In this document: positions 7,309-14,776 of the stretch, piece after piece
Layout of the letters: each line of letters opens with the position of its first letter
Numbering within the stretch: position 1 is the stretch's first letter
Assembly (NCBI GenBank): GCA_022708385.1
Contig: JAKIYU010000025.1
Coordinates: forward strand, 1-15,615
Origin: Bacteroidota bacterium
GTDB taxonomy: Bacteria; Bacteroidota; Bacteroidia; Bacteroidales; PXBB01
Length of the DNA stretch: 15,615 bases
Direction of reading: 5' to 3'
Program-made: the position numbers and the translations under genes
Notes under the pieces: generated by a model
Database searches by the model: none
What the model saw: the letters and a program-made list of their open reading frames with translations, nothing else
What the model was told of the DNA's origin: nothing

Positions 7309-7340
7309 ATTGATTTTTATGAAATAAAAGCGTATTTTTG
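7309..7340 (+). promoter_or_regulatory. Candidate Bacteroidota promoter for asnS
   Basis: TATTTTTG at 7333-7340 matches TAnnTTTG exactly, with ATTG at 7309-7312 (one mismatch to TTTG) 20 bases upstream, the expected spacing. Transcription would begin near 7347, leaving a leader of about 150 bases before asnS, far longer than the 10-20 bases implied by the other promoter boxes here. Confidence 0.5.
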
Positions 7341-7377
7341 CATGCGTTAAAAAGCAAAATCAAAGCATAAATTATTA

Positions 7378-7434
7378 TGAAGTGCCCATGCACTTTTGTG
7401 CACCAAACGTGATGATTAAATTATGGGCATTTCA
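7378..7434 (+). promoter_or_regulatory. Structured asnS leader, nested hairpins
   Basis: tgaagtgcccat (7378-7389) pairs with atgggcatttca (7423-7434) over 12 positions with one G-U pair. Inside the loop tgcac/gtgca with a TTTT loop (7389-7402) can form a second hairpin. The 3' arm begins with the ATG of a short frame that overlaps asnS, so the stem could hide that start. No T-run follows the stem, so it is not an intrinsic terminator, and I saw no T-box motif. Function is inferred only. Confidence 0.45.
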
Positions 7435-7503
7435 TCTGTCAGTAAAAAGTTTTTAAGTATAAATAACGACAATTCATTAAATTACAAAATTTTAAACAGA
7501 TGA
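7423..7503 (+). CDS. Possible asparagine-rich leader peptide overlapping asnS start
   Basis: A 26-codon frame from ATG 7423 to TGA 7501-7503. The stop overlaps the asnS ATG (7500-7502) as ATGA. Five of the 26 residues are Asn, all in the last 13 (SINNDNSLNYKILNR). The start codon lies in the 3' arm of the leader stem. Two other short frames, ATG 7377 to TGA 7412 and ATG 7388 to TAA 7456, cross the same leader. A-rich DNA gives Asn and Lys codons by chance, so this is a hypothesis. Confidence 0.25.
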   Translation: MGISSVSKKFLSINNDNSLNYKILNR

Positions 7504-8894
7504 AAAGGACAAAAGTAAATGATATTATCAAATCGGCAGGGGCATTAGTCGGGCAACGTGTCAAAACAGAAGGATGGGTAAGGACAAAGCGGGGCAGTAA
7601 GAACGTGGTTTTCATAGCTCTTAATGATGGCTCAGTGATACATCACCTGCAAGTAGTGGTGGATGTGAACAAATTTGATGAATCATTAATGAAAGATATC
7701 ACAACGGGTTCATGTATTTCAGTTACCGGCACCCTGGTGGCTTCTACCGGGCAAGGGCAAGCCATGGAGCTGGCTGCAGAGGAAATGGTCTTGTACGGTA
7801 CTGCCGATGCCCTTTCCTACCCCTTGCAAAAAAAAGGTCATACCCTTGAATTTTTACGTGAAAACGCCCACCTGAGGATGCGTACAAATACTTTTGGTGC
7901 TGTATTTCGTATTCGCCATGCCATGGCTTTTGCCATACATAAGTTTTACAACGACCGGGGGTTTTTCTGGTTGCATACACCCATTATAACAGCCAGCGAT
8001 TGCGAAGGAGCCGGCTCCATGTTTAATGTAACCACCCTCGATTTGCTCAACCCGCCAAAGACAGAAACAGGGGCCATTGATTACAGCAAAGATTTCTTCG
8101 GCAAACCTACCCATCTCACCGTGTCGGGACAGCTCGAAGGGGAGTTGGGCGCTTTGGCCATGGGTCTCATCTATACCTTTGGCCCTACCTTCCGTGCCGA
8201 AAATTCCAATACCAGCCGCCATCTTTCCGAGTTCTGGATGGTTGAGCCCGAAATGGCCTTTTATGACATCAAGGATAACATGGACCTTGCCGAAGATTTT
8301 CTTAAATATCTACTTAAATATGTGCTCACCCATTGCGCCGACGACCTTGATTTTCTCAATAAAATGTACGACAACAACCTTGTGGAGAGGTTAAAGACTG
8401 TTTCAGAAACCGCTTTCGAACGTCTTACCTATACCGAAGCCATTGATGTGCTGATGAAATCGGGGCAAGCTTTTGAATTTCCGGTAAGTTGGGGCATAGA
8501 CCTGCAGTCGGAACACGAACGTTATCTTGTGGAAAAACATTATAAGAAACCTGTTATACTTACGGACTATCCTAAAGATATAAAGGCTTTTTACATGAAG
8601 CAGAACGAAGATGGAAAAACCGTCAGGGCCATGGATGTGCTCTTTCCTGCCATAGGTGAAATCATTGGCGGCTCACAAAGGGAAGAGGATTACAACAAAC
8701 TTCTTACACGCATCAGAGAGATGCACATGGACGAGAAAACGCTCTGGTGGTATCTTGAAACCCGTAAATTCGGCACGGCGCCTCACGCAGGCTTTGGACT
8801 GGGTTTCGAACGCCTGATGTTGTTTGTTACAGGTATGGCCAACATACGCGATGTCATTGCTTTTCCCCGTGCCCCGCTGACTGCCGAATTTTAA
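7500..8894 (+). CDS. asnS: Asparagine--tRNA ligase (AsnRS)
   Basis: A cytoplasmic class IIb aminoacyl-tRNA synthetase, 464 residues, that charges tRNA-Asn with asparagine. The N-terminal OB-fold anticodon-binding domain is at about 1-110 (VKTEGWVRTKRGSKNVVFIALNDG). The catalytic core has motif 2 in FGPTFRAENSNTSRHLSEFW at 227-246 and motif 3 in GFGLGFERLMLF at 431-442, ending IRDVIAFPRAPLTAEF. Full length and AsnRS-specific features, including RAENSNTSRHLSEFWMVEPEMAF, separate it from AspRS and LysRS. The ATG at 7500 lacks a Shine-Dalgarno sequence. It is the first gene of a plus-strand block; rpoN starts 65 bases downstream. The long leader suggests regulation of expression. Confidence 0.97.
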   Translation: MKRTKVNDIIKSAGALVGQRVKTEGWVRTKRGSKNVVFIALNDGSVIHHLQVVVDVNKFDESLMKDITTGSCISVTGTLVASTGQGQAMELAAEEMVLYGTADALSYPLQKKGHTLEFLRENAHLRMRTNTFGAVFRIRHAMAFAIHKFYNDRGFFWLHTPIITASDCEGAGSMFNVTTLDLLNPPKTETGAIDYSKDFFGKPTHLTVSGQLEGELGALAMGLIYTFGPTFRAENSNTSRHLSEFWMVEPEMAFYDIKDNMDLAEDFLKYLLKYVLTHCADDLDFLNKMYDNNLVERLKTVSETAFERLTYTEAIDVLMKSGQAFEFPVSWGIDLQSEHERYLVEKHYKKPVILTDYPKDIKAFYMKQNEDGKTVRAMDVLFPAIGEIIGGSQREEDYNKLLTRIREMHMDEKTLWWYLETRKFGTAPHAGFGLGFERLMLFVTGMANIRDVIAFPRAPLTAEF

Positions 8895-8910
8895 TTTTTT
8901 TTAGAAAAAT

Positions 8911-8941
8911 ATTGTTTCAAGCTGTTTTTTTTAGTATCTTG
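8911..8941 (+). promoter_or_regulatory. Weak promoter candidate for rpoN
   Basis: ATTG (8911-8914), a 20-base spacer, then TATCTTG (8935-8941), which resembles TAnnTTTG but is one base short in the T-run. It would start transcription about 12 bases before the rpoN ATG. The intervening DNA is T-rich with no hairpin, so rpoN may also be read from asnS. Confidence 0.3.
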
Positions 8942-8959
8942 CACTAAAATTAAAATGTC

Positions 8960-10456
8960 ATGTTAAAGCAGAGTTTACAACAGAAGATGTTGCAAAAGCT
9001 GTCGCCTCAGCAAATACAGCTTATGAAGCTTTTGCAGTTGCCCACTGTAGCCCTCGAACAAAGAATTAAGCAGGAAATTGAAGAAAATCCCGCCCTCGAC
9101 GAAGGCAAGGAAGAAGATGAACAAGAGGTCGGCGAAATGGATGACGAGGTTCTCGAAGAGGAAATGGATATTGTTGAAGACGACAAGGTTGACGACAACG
9201 TATCGCTTGAATCTCTTGACGATTACAGTGATTATTTCGAAGACAATGAAATTCCCAATTACAAGCTGCATATCAATAACACCAGCCCTGACGATGAACG
9301 CCGTGAGGCTCCCAATGCGTCAGGTATTACTTTTCAGGATTATTTGCTGGAGCAACTGGGGCTGCGGGTCAGTGATGACAAGAAATATATTATCGGCCTT
9401 CAAATCATCGGTTCTCTCGACGACTCTGGCTATCTGCAACGTGATATAGAAGCCATTGTTGATGACCTGGCATTCACGCAGGGTATCAACGCCAGTTCTG
9501 ATGAGGTTTTTGAACTCATAGAGATTATTCAGGAGTTTGACCCCCCGGGTGTTTGCGCCCGCAACCTTAAGGAATGCCTCCTGATACAACTGAAAAGAAA
9601 GATGGAAACTGACCCTTCCAAAGCGGTTAGTAATGCGCTTGCCATCATTGAAAACAATTTTGATGATTTCACCAAAAAGCACTTCGAAAAGATAGTAAAA
9701 AAACACAATTTCAGTGAAGAAGACATTAAAAAGGCCTACGATGAAATTCTGAAACTCAATCCCAAACCCGGTAATACTCACGCGGGGCAGGAAAAAGCCC
9801 TGCATTATATCATACCTGATTTTACCATCAGGAAAGAAGACAACGGCCTGACACTGACACTTAACTCGAGGAATGCTCCTGAATTACGCATCAACAAAAA
9901 CTACAGTGATATGTATGAGGAGTATCTCAAAAACAAGAAAAACACCAGCGAAAGTGATAAAAATGCCATTATGTTTATAAAACAAAAAATTGACTCTGCC
10001 AAGTGGTTTATTGATGCTATTCAGCAAAGACAAAACACTCTTATGGTTACAATGGAAGCCATTATGGAGCACCAGAAGGAATTTTTTGAAACAGGCGACA
10101 AGGCAAAAATAAAACCCATGATTTTAAAGGATATTTCCGATAAAGTTGGTCTTGATATATCGACTATATCCCGCGTAAACAACAGCAAATATGTCGAAAC
10201 GCCCTATGGTATTTTTCTTCTTAAGGAGTTCTTCTCCGAATCGCTGCAAACCGAAAGTGGTGAAGAGGTTTCTACTATTGAGGTAAAAAAGATACTAACG
10301 GATTGTATATCAGCCGAAGACAAAAAGAAGCCCCTTACCGATGAGCAACTTGTTGGCATACTGAAAGAAAAAGGCTATAACATTGCACGCCGTACCGTTG
10401 CCAAGTACAGAGACCAGCTCGATATCCCCGTTGCACGTATGCGTAAAGAACTGTAA
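8960..10456 (+). CDS. rpoN: RNA polymerase sigma-54 factor
   Basis: The alternative sigma factor that recognises -24/-12 promoters and needs an ATP-driven enhancer-binding activator. The 498-residue protein is complete. Region I is glutamine- and leucine-rich (LKQSLQQKMLQKLSPQQIQL, residues 2-21), followed by ALEQRIKQEIEENPALDEG. The strongly acidic region II spans about 46-98. The core-binding region includes FDPPGVCARNLKECLLIQL at 193-211. The helix-turn-helix is near 388-410 (LKDISDKVGLDISTISRVNN), and the RpoN box ARRTVAKYRD at 476-485 differs from the canonical ARRTVAKYRE by one residue. The ATG is one of several ATGs near 8955-8960, and this one begins the conserved region I. It is followed one base later by a PAP2-like gene. 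No activator gene is in the window. Confidence 0.97.
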   Translation: MLKQSLQQKMLQKLSPQQIQLMKLLQLPTVALEQRIKQEIEENPALDEGKEEDEQEVGEMDDEVLEEEMDIVEDDKVDDNVSLESLDDYSDYFEDNEIPNYKLHINNTSPDDERREAPNASGITFQDYLLEQLGLRVSDDKKYIIGLQIIGSLDDSGYLQRDIEAIVDDLAFTQGINASSDEVFELIEIIQEFDPPGVCARNLKECLLIQLKRKMETDPSKAVSNALAIIENNFDDFTKKHFEKIVKKHNFSEEDIKKAYDEILKLNPKPGNTHAGQEKALHYIIPDFTIRKEDNGLTLTLNSRNAPELRINKNYSDMYEEYLKNKKNTSESDKNAIMFIKQKIDSAKWFIDAIQQRQNTLMVTMEAIMEHQKEFFETGDKAKIKPMILKDISDKVGLDISTISRVNNSKYVETPYGIFLLKEFFSESLQTESGEEVSTIEVKKILTDCISAEDKKKPLTDEQLVGILKEKGYNIARRTVAKYRDQLDIPVARMRKEL

Positions 10457-10457
10457 T

Positions 10458-11072
10458 ATGGGGGAGCGTCTGGCGCGTGTGGTTTCTTATATACTGCATC
10501 CCCTGCTTATGCCTACCTATGGCCTATTGCTTCTTTTCAGCCTTGATTCAGTAATATCCCTTTTGATGCCCTATAAAGCCAGGATGGCTGTTGTGGTTGT
10601 CATCTTTCTGAACACGGCTTTGGTGCCGGCGCTTTTCTTTATCTTTCTGAAAAGCAGGCGTGTTATCAGCAGCCTTAAAATGCAAAACAGGTACGAAAGA
10701 AATATCCCGTTTATTATAACAGCTGTTTTTTATTTTGTTACTTACATAATGCTGCAAAAATATAACCTGCCACAGATTATTTATTTTCTTATTTTCGGTT
10801 CAAGCTGTTTAATCATTTTGGCCATGATCATCAATATCTGGTGGAAAATTTCTATTCACATGATAGCTGAAGGTGGCATAACAGGTGCTTTTGCATGTAT
10901 TTGTCTGTATTTAAGAATAAATCCTATTGTACTCATGATAGCTTTAATTATGGCCTCAGGTCTTACAGGCTTTGCACGACTTAAACTGGAAGCCCATTCC
11001 CCTGCTCAGGTTTATGCTGGTTTTATTACCGGACTGGTGTTTATGTGCGGGTTGTTTATGTTTCTGCGGTAA
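10458..11072 (+). CDS. Divergent PAP2-like integral membrane protein
   Basis: A 204-residue protein with about six hydrophobic segments, in the inner membrane. PAP2 phosphatases carry KX6RP, PSGH and SRX5HX3D. Here K74-x6-R81 is present without the following proline, SIH (132-134) stands at the second motif, and R174-x5-H180 is present, but the third-motif serine is Ala173 and the aspartate is Gln184. It therefore looks like a divergent member of the superfamily that may not use the standard mechanism. The natural substrates of the family include isoprenyl and lipid phosphates; the substrate here is not known. The start is the ATG one base after the rpoN stop. A longer open frame back to 10383 lies inside rpoN and is not used. 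Translation is probably coupled to rpoN. The gene ends nine bases before the convergent ligase gene, with no terminator seen. Confidence 0.7.
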   Translation: MGERLARVVSYILHPLLMPTYGLLLLFSLDSVISLLMPYKARMAVVVVIFLNTALVPALFFIFLKSRRVISSLKMQNRYERNIPFIITAVFYFVTYIMLQKYNLPQIIYFLIFGSSCLIILAMIINIWWKISIHMIAEGGITGAFACICLYLRINPIVLMIALIMASGLTGFARLKLEAHSPAQVYAGFITGLVFMCGLFMFLR

Positions 11073-11081
11073 TTACAGTTA

Positions 11082-12275
11082 CTATTGATTCTCAACGGTT
11101 TCTGTTGTTACATTATACATTAGCAATGACAGCAAACCAAAGAAATACACACCCATTTGTTTTTCGAGCAAAGACTCTGTCATAAAGAATAGCAAAATTA
11201 TAACTACAAAATACCTTCCTTCGTGCAGTCTGATTATTTTGCGAAATATCATAAACAGGCACAGCAAAAAGGTAATGAGTATTAAAATGCCATAATTGAT
11301 ACCCATTAAAATATACTGATTATGGGGGTTGAAGTTATTTTCGGCTCCTTCGGACCAGCCTTTCGACTCATAACAAGCGTTAAGTTCCTCCTGAAAGTGG
11401 CTGCATCCTGTACCTGAAAACATATACATTGTAAAAACCTGCCATGAGCAAGATGTAATGGTTTTACGCTGAGAAATGGTATTAAAATTATCGGTTGTGC
11501 TTCCCTTTATTCCGGCAAACTCGCTCAGCCGGCTGTTGATAGAAGGCGTAATGAATGCCAGTGCGGACATGGCTATAATTAAGAAAACGCTCAAGATGAT
11601 TTTTCTCTGTAAAGTCAAATCGGCATTAATTATAAATATCAGTCCTAACACAAATGCCGTTATAAAAGCAATGCGTACAGCCAGGTACAAAGCCGACAAG
11701 CACATGAAAACAGCAAGTATCCGCAGTATCCATTGCCATGTTTTCCGCTTTGCAGGGAACATAAATAAAAACACGGAAGCAGCCAGAGCATAAGCCGAAA
11801 ATACCGTTGAATGAAGATGTGTTAACTTTTCAAACTCATGTCTCAGAAGATAACTGCCGTTTTTGTAAGCATCGGCACTGAAGGGCATACCCTTTAAAAT
11901 TAGCACAGAAAAAGCATACAGGCCCAGCAAACATACAGATAATGAAAATATTAAAAGCGCCAGTTTATAATGATTAAACCGTCCAACTTTCAAAAAGACA
12001 GGTACAATCAGCGGTGCTGTAAAGAAAAATATTTTTTTTTCGAACTGAAAGTGTGCTACAGGTTCAAAGCCGGTCACAATAAATTCAAACAGGTAGGGAA
12101 TAAACGGCAGGATAAAAAAAAGATTATTCAGAAATATTTTTCCGATAGGAACAGGCTTCATGAAATACAATGTAAGCGTACAGGCTGCCGATAACATAAA
12201 AAGTGCGTTCGTCCAATGAAGGGGTAGCAATGGAAAGGCAAACAACATCAGGAACACTGCCTGAGCAGTCTGCAT
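11082..12275 (-). CDS. O-antigen ligase/polymerase-like membrane protein (Wzy_C type)
   Basis: A 397-residue multi-pass inner-membrane protein with about ten or more hydrophobic helices. Members join a completed glycan from its lipid carrier to an acceptor (WaaL) or polymerise repeat units (Wzy); sequence alone does not decide which. Typical features are a conserved arginine at the start of a central helix (VRIAFITAF, Arg201), a large periplasmic loop after about residue 245, and the NPHNQY motif at 316-321, followed by a helix and a near-C-terminal TESLLEKQMGVYFFG stretch. A longer frame begins with TTG at 12308 but overlaps the upstream gene by 29 bases. The ATG at 12275 is four bases after that gene's stop and is preferred. 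It is the last gene of the three-gene operon. Confidence 0.82.
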   Translation of the reverse strand: MQTAQAVFLMLFAFPLLPLHWTNALFMLSAACTLTLYFMKPVPIGKIFLNNLFFILPFIPYLFEFIVTGFEPVAHFQFEKKIFFFTAPLIVPVFLKVGRFNHYKLALLIFSLSVCLLGLYAFSVLILKGMPFSADAYKNGSYLLRHEFEKLTHLHSTVFSAYALAASVFLFMFPAKRKTWQWILRILAVFMCLSALYLAVRIAFITAFVLGLIFIINADLTLQRKIILSVFLIIAMSALAFITPSINSRLSEFAGIKGSTTDNFNTISQRKTITSCSWQVFTMYMFSGTGCSHFQEELNACYESKGWSEGAENNFNPHNQYILMGINYGILILITFLLCLFMIFRKIIRLHEGRYFVVIILLFFMTESLLEKQMGVYFFGLLSLLMYNVTTETVENQ

Positions 12276-12279
12276 CAGC

Positions 12280-13422
12280 CTATTTTTTTTCAAGGTTCCG
12301 GTTTCCAAAATGCATTTCGATTTTTTCGTTTATAAATGCTTTGAATTCGCTCCGGAAACGTTCTTCGCTAAAGCGTCTAATATTTTCTTCAAAGTCTTTT
12401 TTATGAAATATTTTCTGGTTGTTATGAAAGGCTCTTATAGTATGAACCATATCCTCAATGGTTTTATTCGGGAAGAAAACGCCCGTTTTTTCATTAACAG
12501 TTTCTTTATACCCTCCTACGCAAGGAATAATGACAGGTGTGCAATAGGACTGCGCTTCAACGATTGAAATACCGAAATCTTCGGTTGCGGCAGCAATAAA
12601 GGCTTTGGCTGTTGATATTTTGCGTCTTTTTGTTTCGTCATCAATATAACCAAGGTACGTAACATTGGGGGGCAGGTTTTTCAGAATTTTTTTCCTGAGT
12701 ATGCCATCGCCTGCTACCTCGAGTTTCAGCTCGGGCATTTGCCGGAAAGCCTCCACAATCATATCCACATTCTTATAAGTAACGAGGCGTGATACTGTTA
12801 TATAAATATCACTTCTGCTACCTTCAACATCTTTCATATTTACATTTACAGGAGGGTAAATAACCGTACTGTCGCGCCCGAAAAATGTTTTGATTCTGTT
12901 ACTGACAAAAGCCGAATTGGCAATAAAATAATCAACCCTGTTGCTGCTCTTTTTATCCCATTCCCTAAGGCGGCCGAAAAAGTATTTAAGTACCGATCTG
13001 GCCAAAGAAGTGCGTACAACATTAAGGTATTCTTCCTTAAGGTCCCATGCGTAACGGGCAGGACTGTGGCAATAGGATATATGTAGCTGCCCCGGTTTAC
13101 GTTTAACGCCTTTGGCTACACAGGAAGAAGAAGAAATAATGACATCATAGCCGCTCAGGTCGAGGCTTTCGATAGCTAAGGGAAACAAGGGAAAAAGATT
13201 GCGGTAGCGTTTTTTGGCATGTGGGATATGCTGGATAAAACTTTTATAAGTTTTCTTACCCATCAGGTAATGGTTGCGGTCTTTGCTGTCGAAGAAATCG
13301 AAAAGACAGAACACATCGGCCTCTGGAAAGCAAAGTAATATTTCCTTTACCACCTTTTCGGCGCCACCGGCCTGATTAAACCAGTCGTGCACCAGTGCCA
13401 TTTTTATGTTCTGCCCTTTCAT
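12280..13422 (-). CDS. GT4-family glycosyltransferase (second gene of operon)
   Basis: A 380-residue GT-B-fold retaining glycosyltransferase, expected to add a sugar to a lipid-linked glycan in the cytoplasm. The N-terminal domain begins with MALVHDWFNQAGGAEKV, a pattern typical of mannosyl- and related GT4 enzymes, and includes YCHSPARYAWD. The C-terminal donor-binding domain has SRLVTYKNVDMIVEAF near 211 and the E-x7-E motif EDFGISIVE (Glu281 and Glu289). The open frame reaches a GTG at 13449 that overlaps the upstream gene. The ATG at 13422, eight bases after the upstream stop, is preferred. A third ATG at 13401, directly before ALVHDW, is also possible. Donor and acceptor are not known. 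Confidence 0.88.
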   Translation of the reverse strand: MKGQNIKMALVHDWFNQAGGAEKVVKEILLCFPEADVFCLFDFFDSKDRNHYLMGKKTYKSFIQHIPHAKKRYRNLFPLFPLAIESLDLSGYDVIISSSSCVAKGVKRKPGQLHISYCHSPARYAWDLKEEYLNVVRTSLARSVLKYFFGRLREWDKKSSNRVDYFIANSAFVSNRIKTFFGRDSTVIYPPVNVNMKDVEGSRSDIYITVSRLVTYKNVDMIVEAFRQMPELKLEVAGDGILRKKILKNLPPNVTYLGYIDDETKRRKISTAKAFIAAATEDFGISIVEAQSYCTPVIIPCVGGYKETVNEKTGVFFPNKTIEDMVHTIRAFHNNQKIFHKKDFEENIRRFSEERFRSEFKAFINEKIEMHFGNRNLEKK

Positions 13423-13430
13423 ATTGAATT

Positions 13431-14468
13431 CTACAACATCTTTAAACACTTGCTGATAAGGTCTGCCATTAAAACAGCAGATTGCGTAAAATTATATTTA
13501 TTTTTCAAATCTGTAACATCGAGATTTTTTTGTTTCTGAATTTTAATTTTCTCCAACTCTTCCAAAAAAGACTTTTCATCGGAAGGCTTGTAGTATAGCG
13601 GCGAATCGCCGAACGATCTGCGATAAAAAGGCAAATCGGGAACAAGAACGGGCGTACCCAGCAATAAACTTTCGAGCACAGGAATCCCGAAGCCCTCGTA
13701 TTCAGAAGGAAAAACTACAGCATCGGCATGTTTTATAAGAGTGTAATAACGTTGGTCGCTAACATATTTAAAAAGATGCAAAAAATCGTCGTGAGCCCAT
13801 TCGGAGTTATGGAATATAGCAGCATCGGACCCTAGGCCTACAATATGCAAGGGTGTCTTTTTAATTTCCGGCAACATTTTAATTACAAAAGAGGCATTTT
13901 TGCGTGCGTTGTACACCCCAGTGAGCAGGAGATAAGGAAAATCAAAAGGCTTTTCGTTATCAAAGTCCATTTTGGGAATACCATTGGGTACGACATGCAC
14001 TTTCGACGGCAAAACATTATACGCATTAATTATCTCGTCTTTAATAAAATCCGACACGGTTACTACGGCTTTCGATTTTTTTATTAAGCGGGGTATGAGG
14101 TAAGTGTACCATTTTCTGAAGCTACGGCTGAACCATTGTGGATTTTTCAGAAAAGCAAGGTCGTGAATGCAGGTTATTTGATTTTTATAAAGGATTGGCG
14201 CTGAATTGCACAGGTTGATAAGCAACGGACTTTTGTGCCGCCACAGGTAAAAGGGCAGAAAACACTGTTCCCATAAAAAGCCTTTTACCCTGCCTGTTTT
14301 AACAACCTGAAGGCCTTTGAAGCTGAAGTTGCCACACGGAGCTATAATTTCAATACCCGGGTTTAGCTTTTGCAGTTCCCTGCACAAACCCAAGGCATAC
14401 TTCTGAACGCCGGTGGCATTGGCACATAGAAAGCGGCCATTGATACAAACCTTTTGAGCAGCACCCAC
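13431..14468 (-). CDS. GT4-family glycosyltransferase (first gene of operon)
   Basis: A 345-residue GT-B-fold glycosyltransferase. The N-terminal domain has INGRFLCANATGVQKYALGL (residues 9-28), whose GRFL...GVQRY-like pattern is common in GT4 enzymes of O-antigen loci, and later CIHDLAF and VVTVSDF. The C-terminal domain has LLTGVYNARKN near 181-191 and E-x7-E as EYEGFGIPVLESL (Glu258 and Glu266). The start is GTG at 14468: the frame is closed by a stop just upstream and there is no in-frame ATG before residue 167, so GTG is forced by homology-length. A -7 box 17-24 bases upstream supports this start. It is followed by the second GT4 gene eight bases later. Sugar specificity cannot be read. 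Confidence 0.88.
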   Translation of the reverse strand: MGAAQKVCINGRFLCANATGVQKYALGLCRELQKLNPGIEIIAPCGNFSFKGLQVVKTGRVKGFLWEQCFLPFYLWRHKSPLLINLCNSAPILYKNQITCIHDLAFLKNPQWFSRSFRKWYTYLIPRLIKKSKAVVTVSDFIKDEIINAYNVLPSKVHVVPNGIPKMDFDNEKPFDFPYLLLTGVYNARKNASFVIKMLPEIKKTPLHIVGLGSDAAIFHNSEWAHDDFLHLFKYVSDQRYYTLIKHADAVVFPSEYEGFGIPVLESLLLGTPVLVPDLPFYRRSFGDSPLYYKPSDEKSFLEELEKIKIQKQKNLDVTDLKNKYNFTQSAVLMADLISKCLKML

Positions 14469-14484
14469 AGTTTATTATTTTACA

Positions 14485-14492
14485 CAAAGGTA
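14485..14492 (-). promoter_or_regulatory. Bacteroidota -7 promoter box for the GT4-GT4-ligase operon
   Basis: The minus strand reads TACCTTTG, an exact match to TAnnTTTG. Transcription would start near 14478, about ten bases before the GTG start at 14468. No clear -33 TTTG was seen. Confidence 0.5.
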
Positions 14493-14717
14493 TTTATTTT
14501 TAAGGATTTAGTTGTTAAGGTGGGTGGTAGTAATTCAACCACAAAAGAAATTTGCGAGATGCATGCTTTTATAAAACAAAACCGCTACAATTTAATATTT
14601 TGGTCGTTAGCGTTTCATGTTTACCTTTATTATGGAAATTTAATTCTTTTTCCCTCTAAGCAGCACTATTTTCTGAAAACAGATTGAATAATGAATTTCG
14701 ATTAACGATTTTTGATT

Positions 14718-14748
14718 TTTGAAGTAAAGGGAAATTAATTAAGATTTG
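14718..14748 (+). promoter_or_regulatory. Promoter candidate for serpin gene
   Basis: TTTG (14718-14721), a 19-base spacer and AAGATTTG (14741-14748). The second box differs from TAnnTTTG only at its first base. The start of transcription would be near 14755, about 22 bases before the ATG. Confidence 0.4.
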
Positions 14749-14776
14749 TAAACAGGGATATTAATACTATTGAGCC

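Larger units (their letters stand above)
7201..7499. other. Divergent intergenic region, permease / asnS
   Basis: The 299 bases separate the minus-strand exporter operon from asnS. The right half holds an asnS promoter candidate and a long leader with a stem and short reading frames, described separately. The left half is AT-rich with nothing clear beyond a weak -7-like box for the permease. Confidence 0.6.
14469..14776. other. Divergent intergenic region, GT4 operon / serpin
   Basis: The 308 AT-rich bases hold promoter candidates for both flanking genes. A 77-codon plus-strand frame (14454-14687) overlaps the GT4 start region, has no recognisable features and is judged spurious. Nothing else was seen. 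Confidence 0.6.

Noticed and set aside
7341..7499. T-box riboswitch controlling asnS
   Set aside because: No T-box consensus or terminator/antiterminator pair was seen, and T-boxes are mainly a Firmicutes mechanism.
14454..14687. 77-codon plus-strand frame before the serpin
   Set aside because: It overlaps the promoter and start of the GT4 gene, lies in AT-rich DNA and has no recognisable features.
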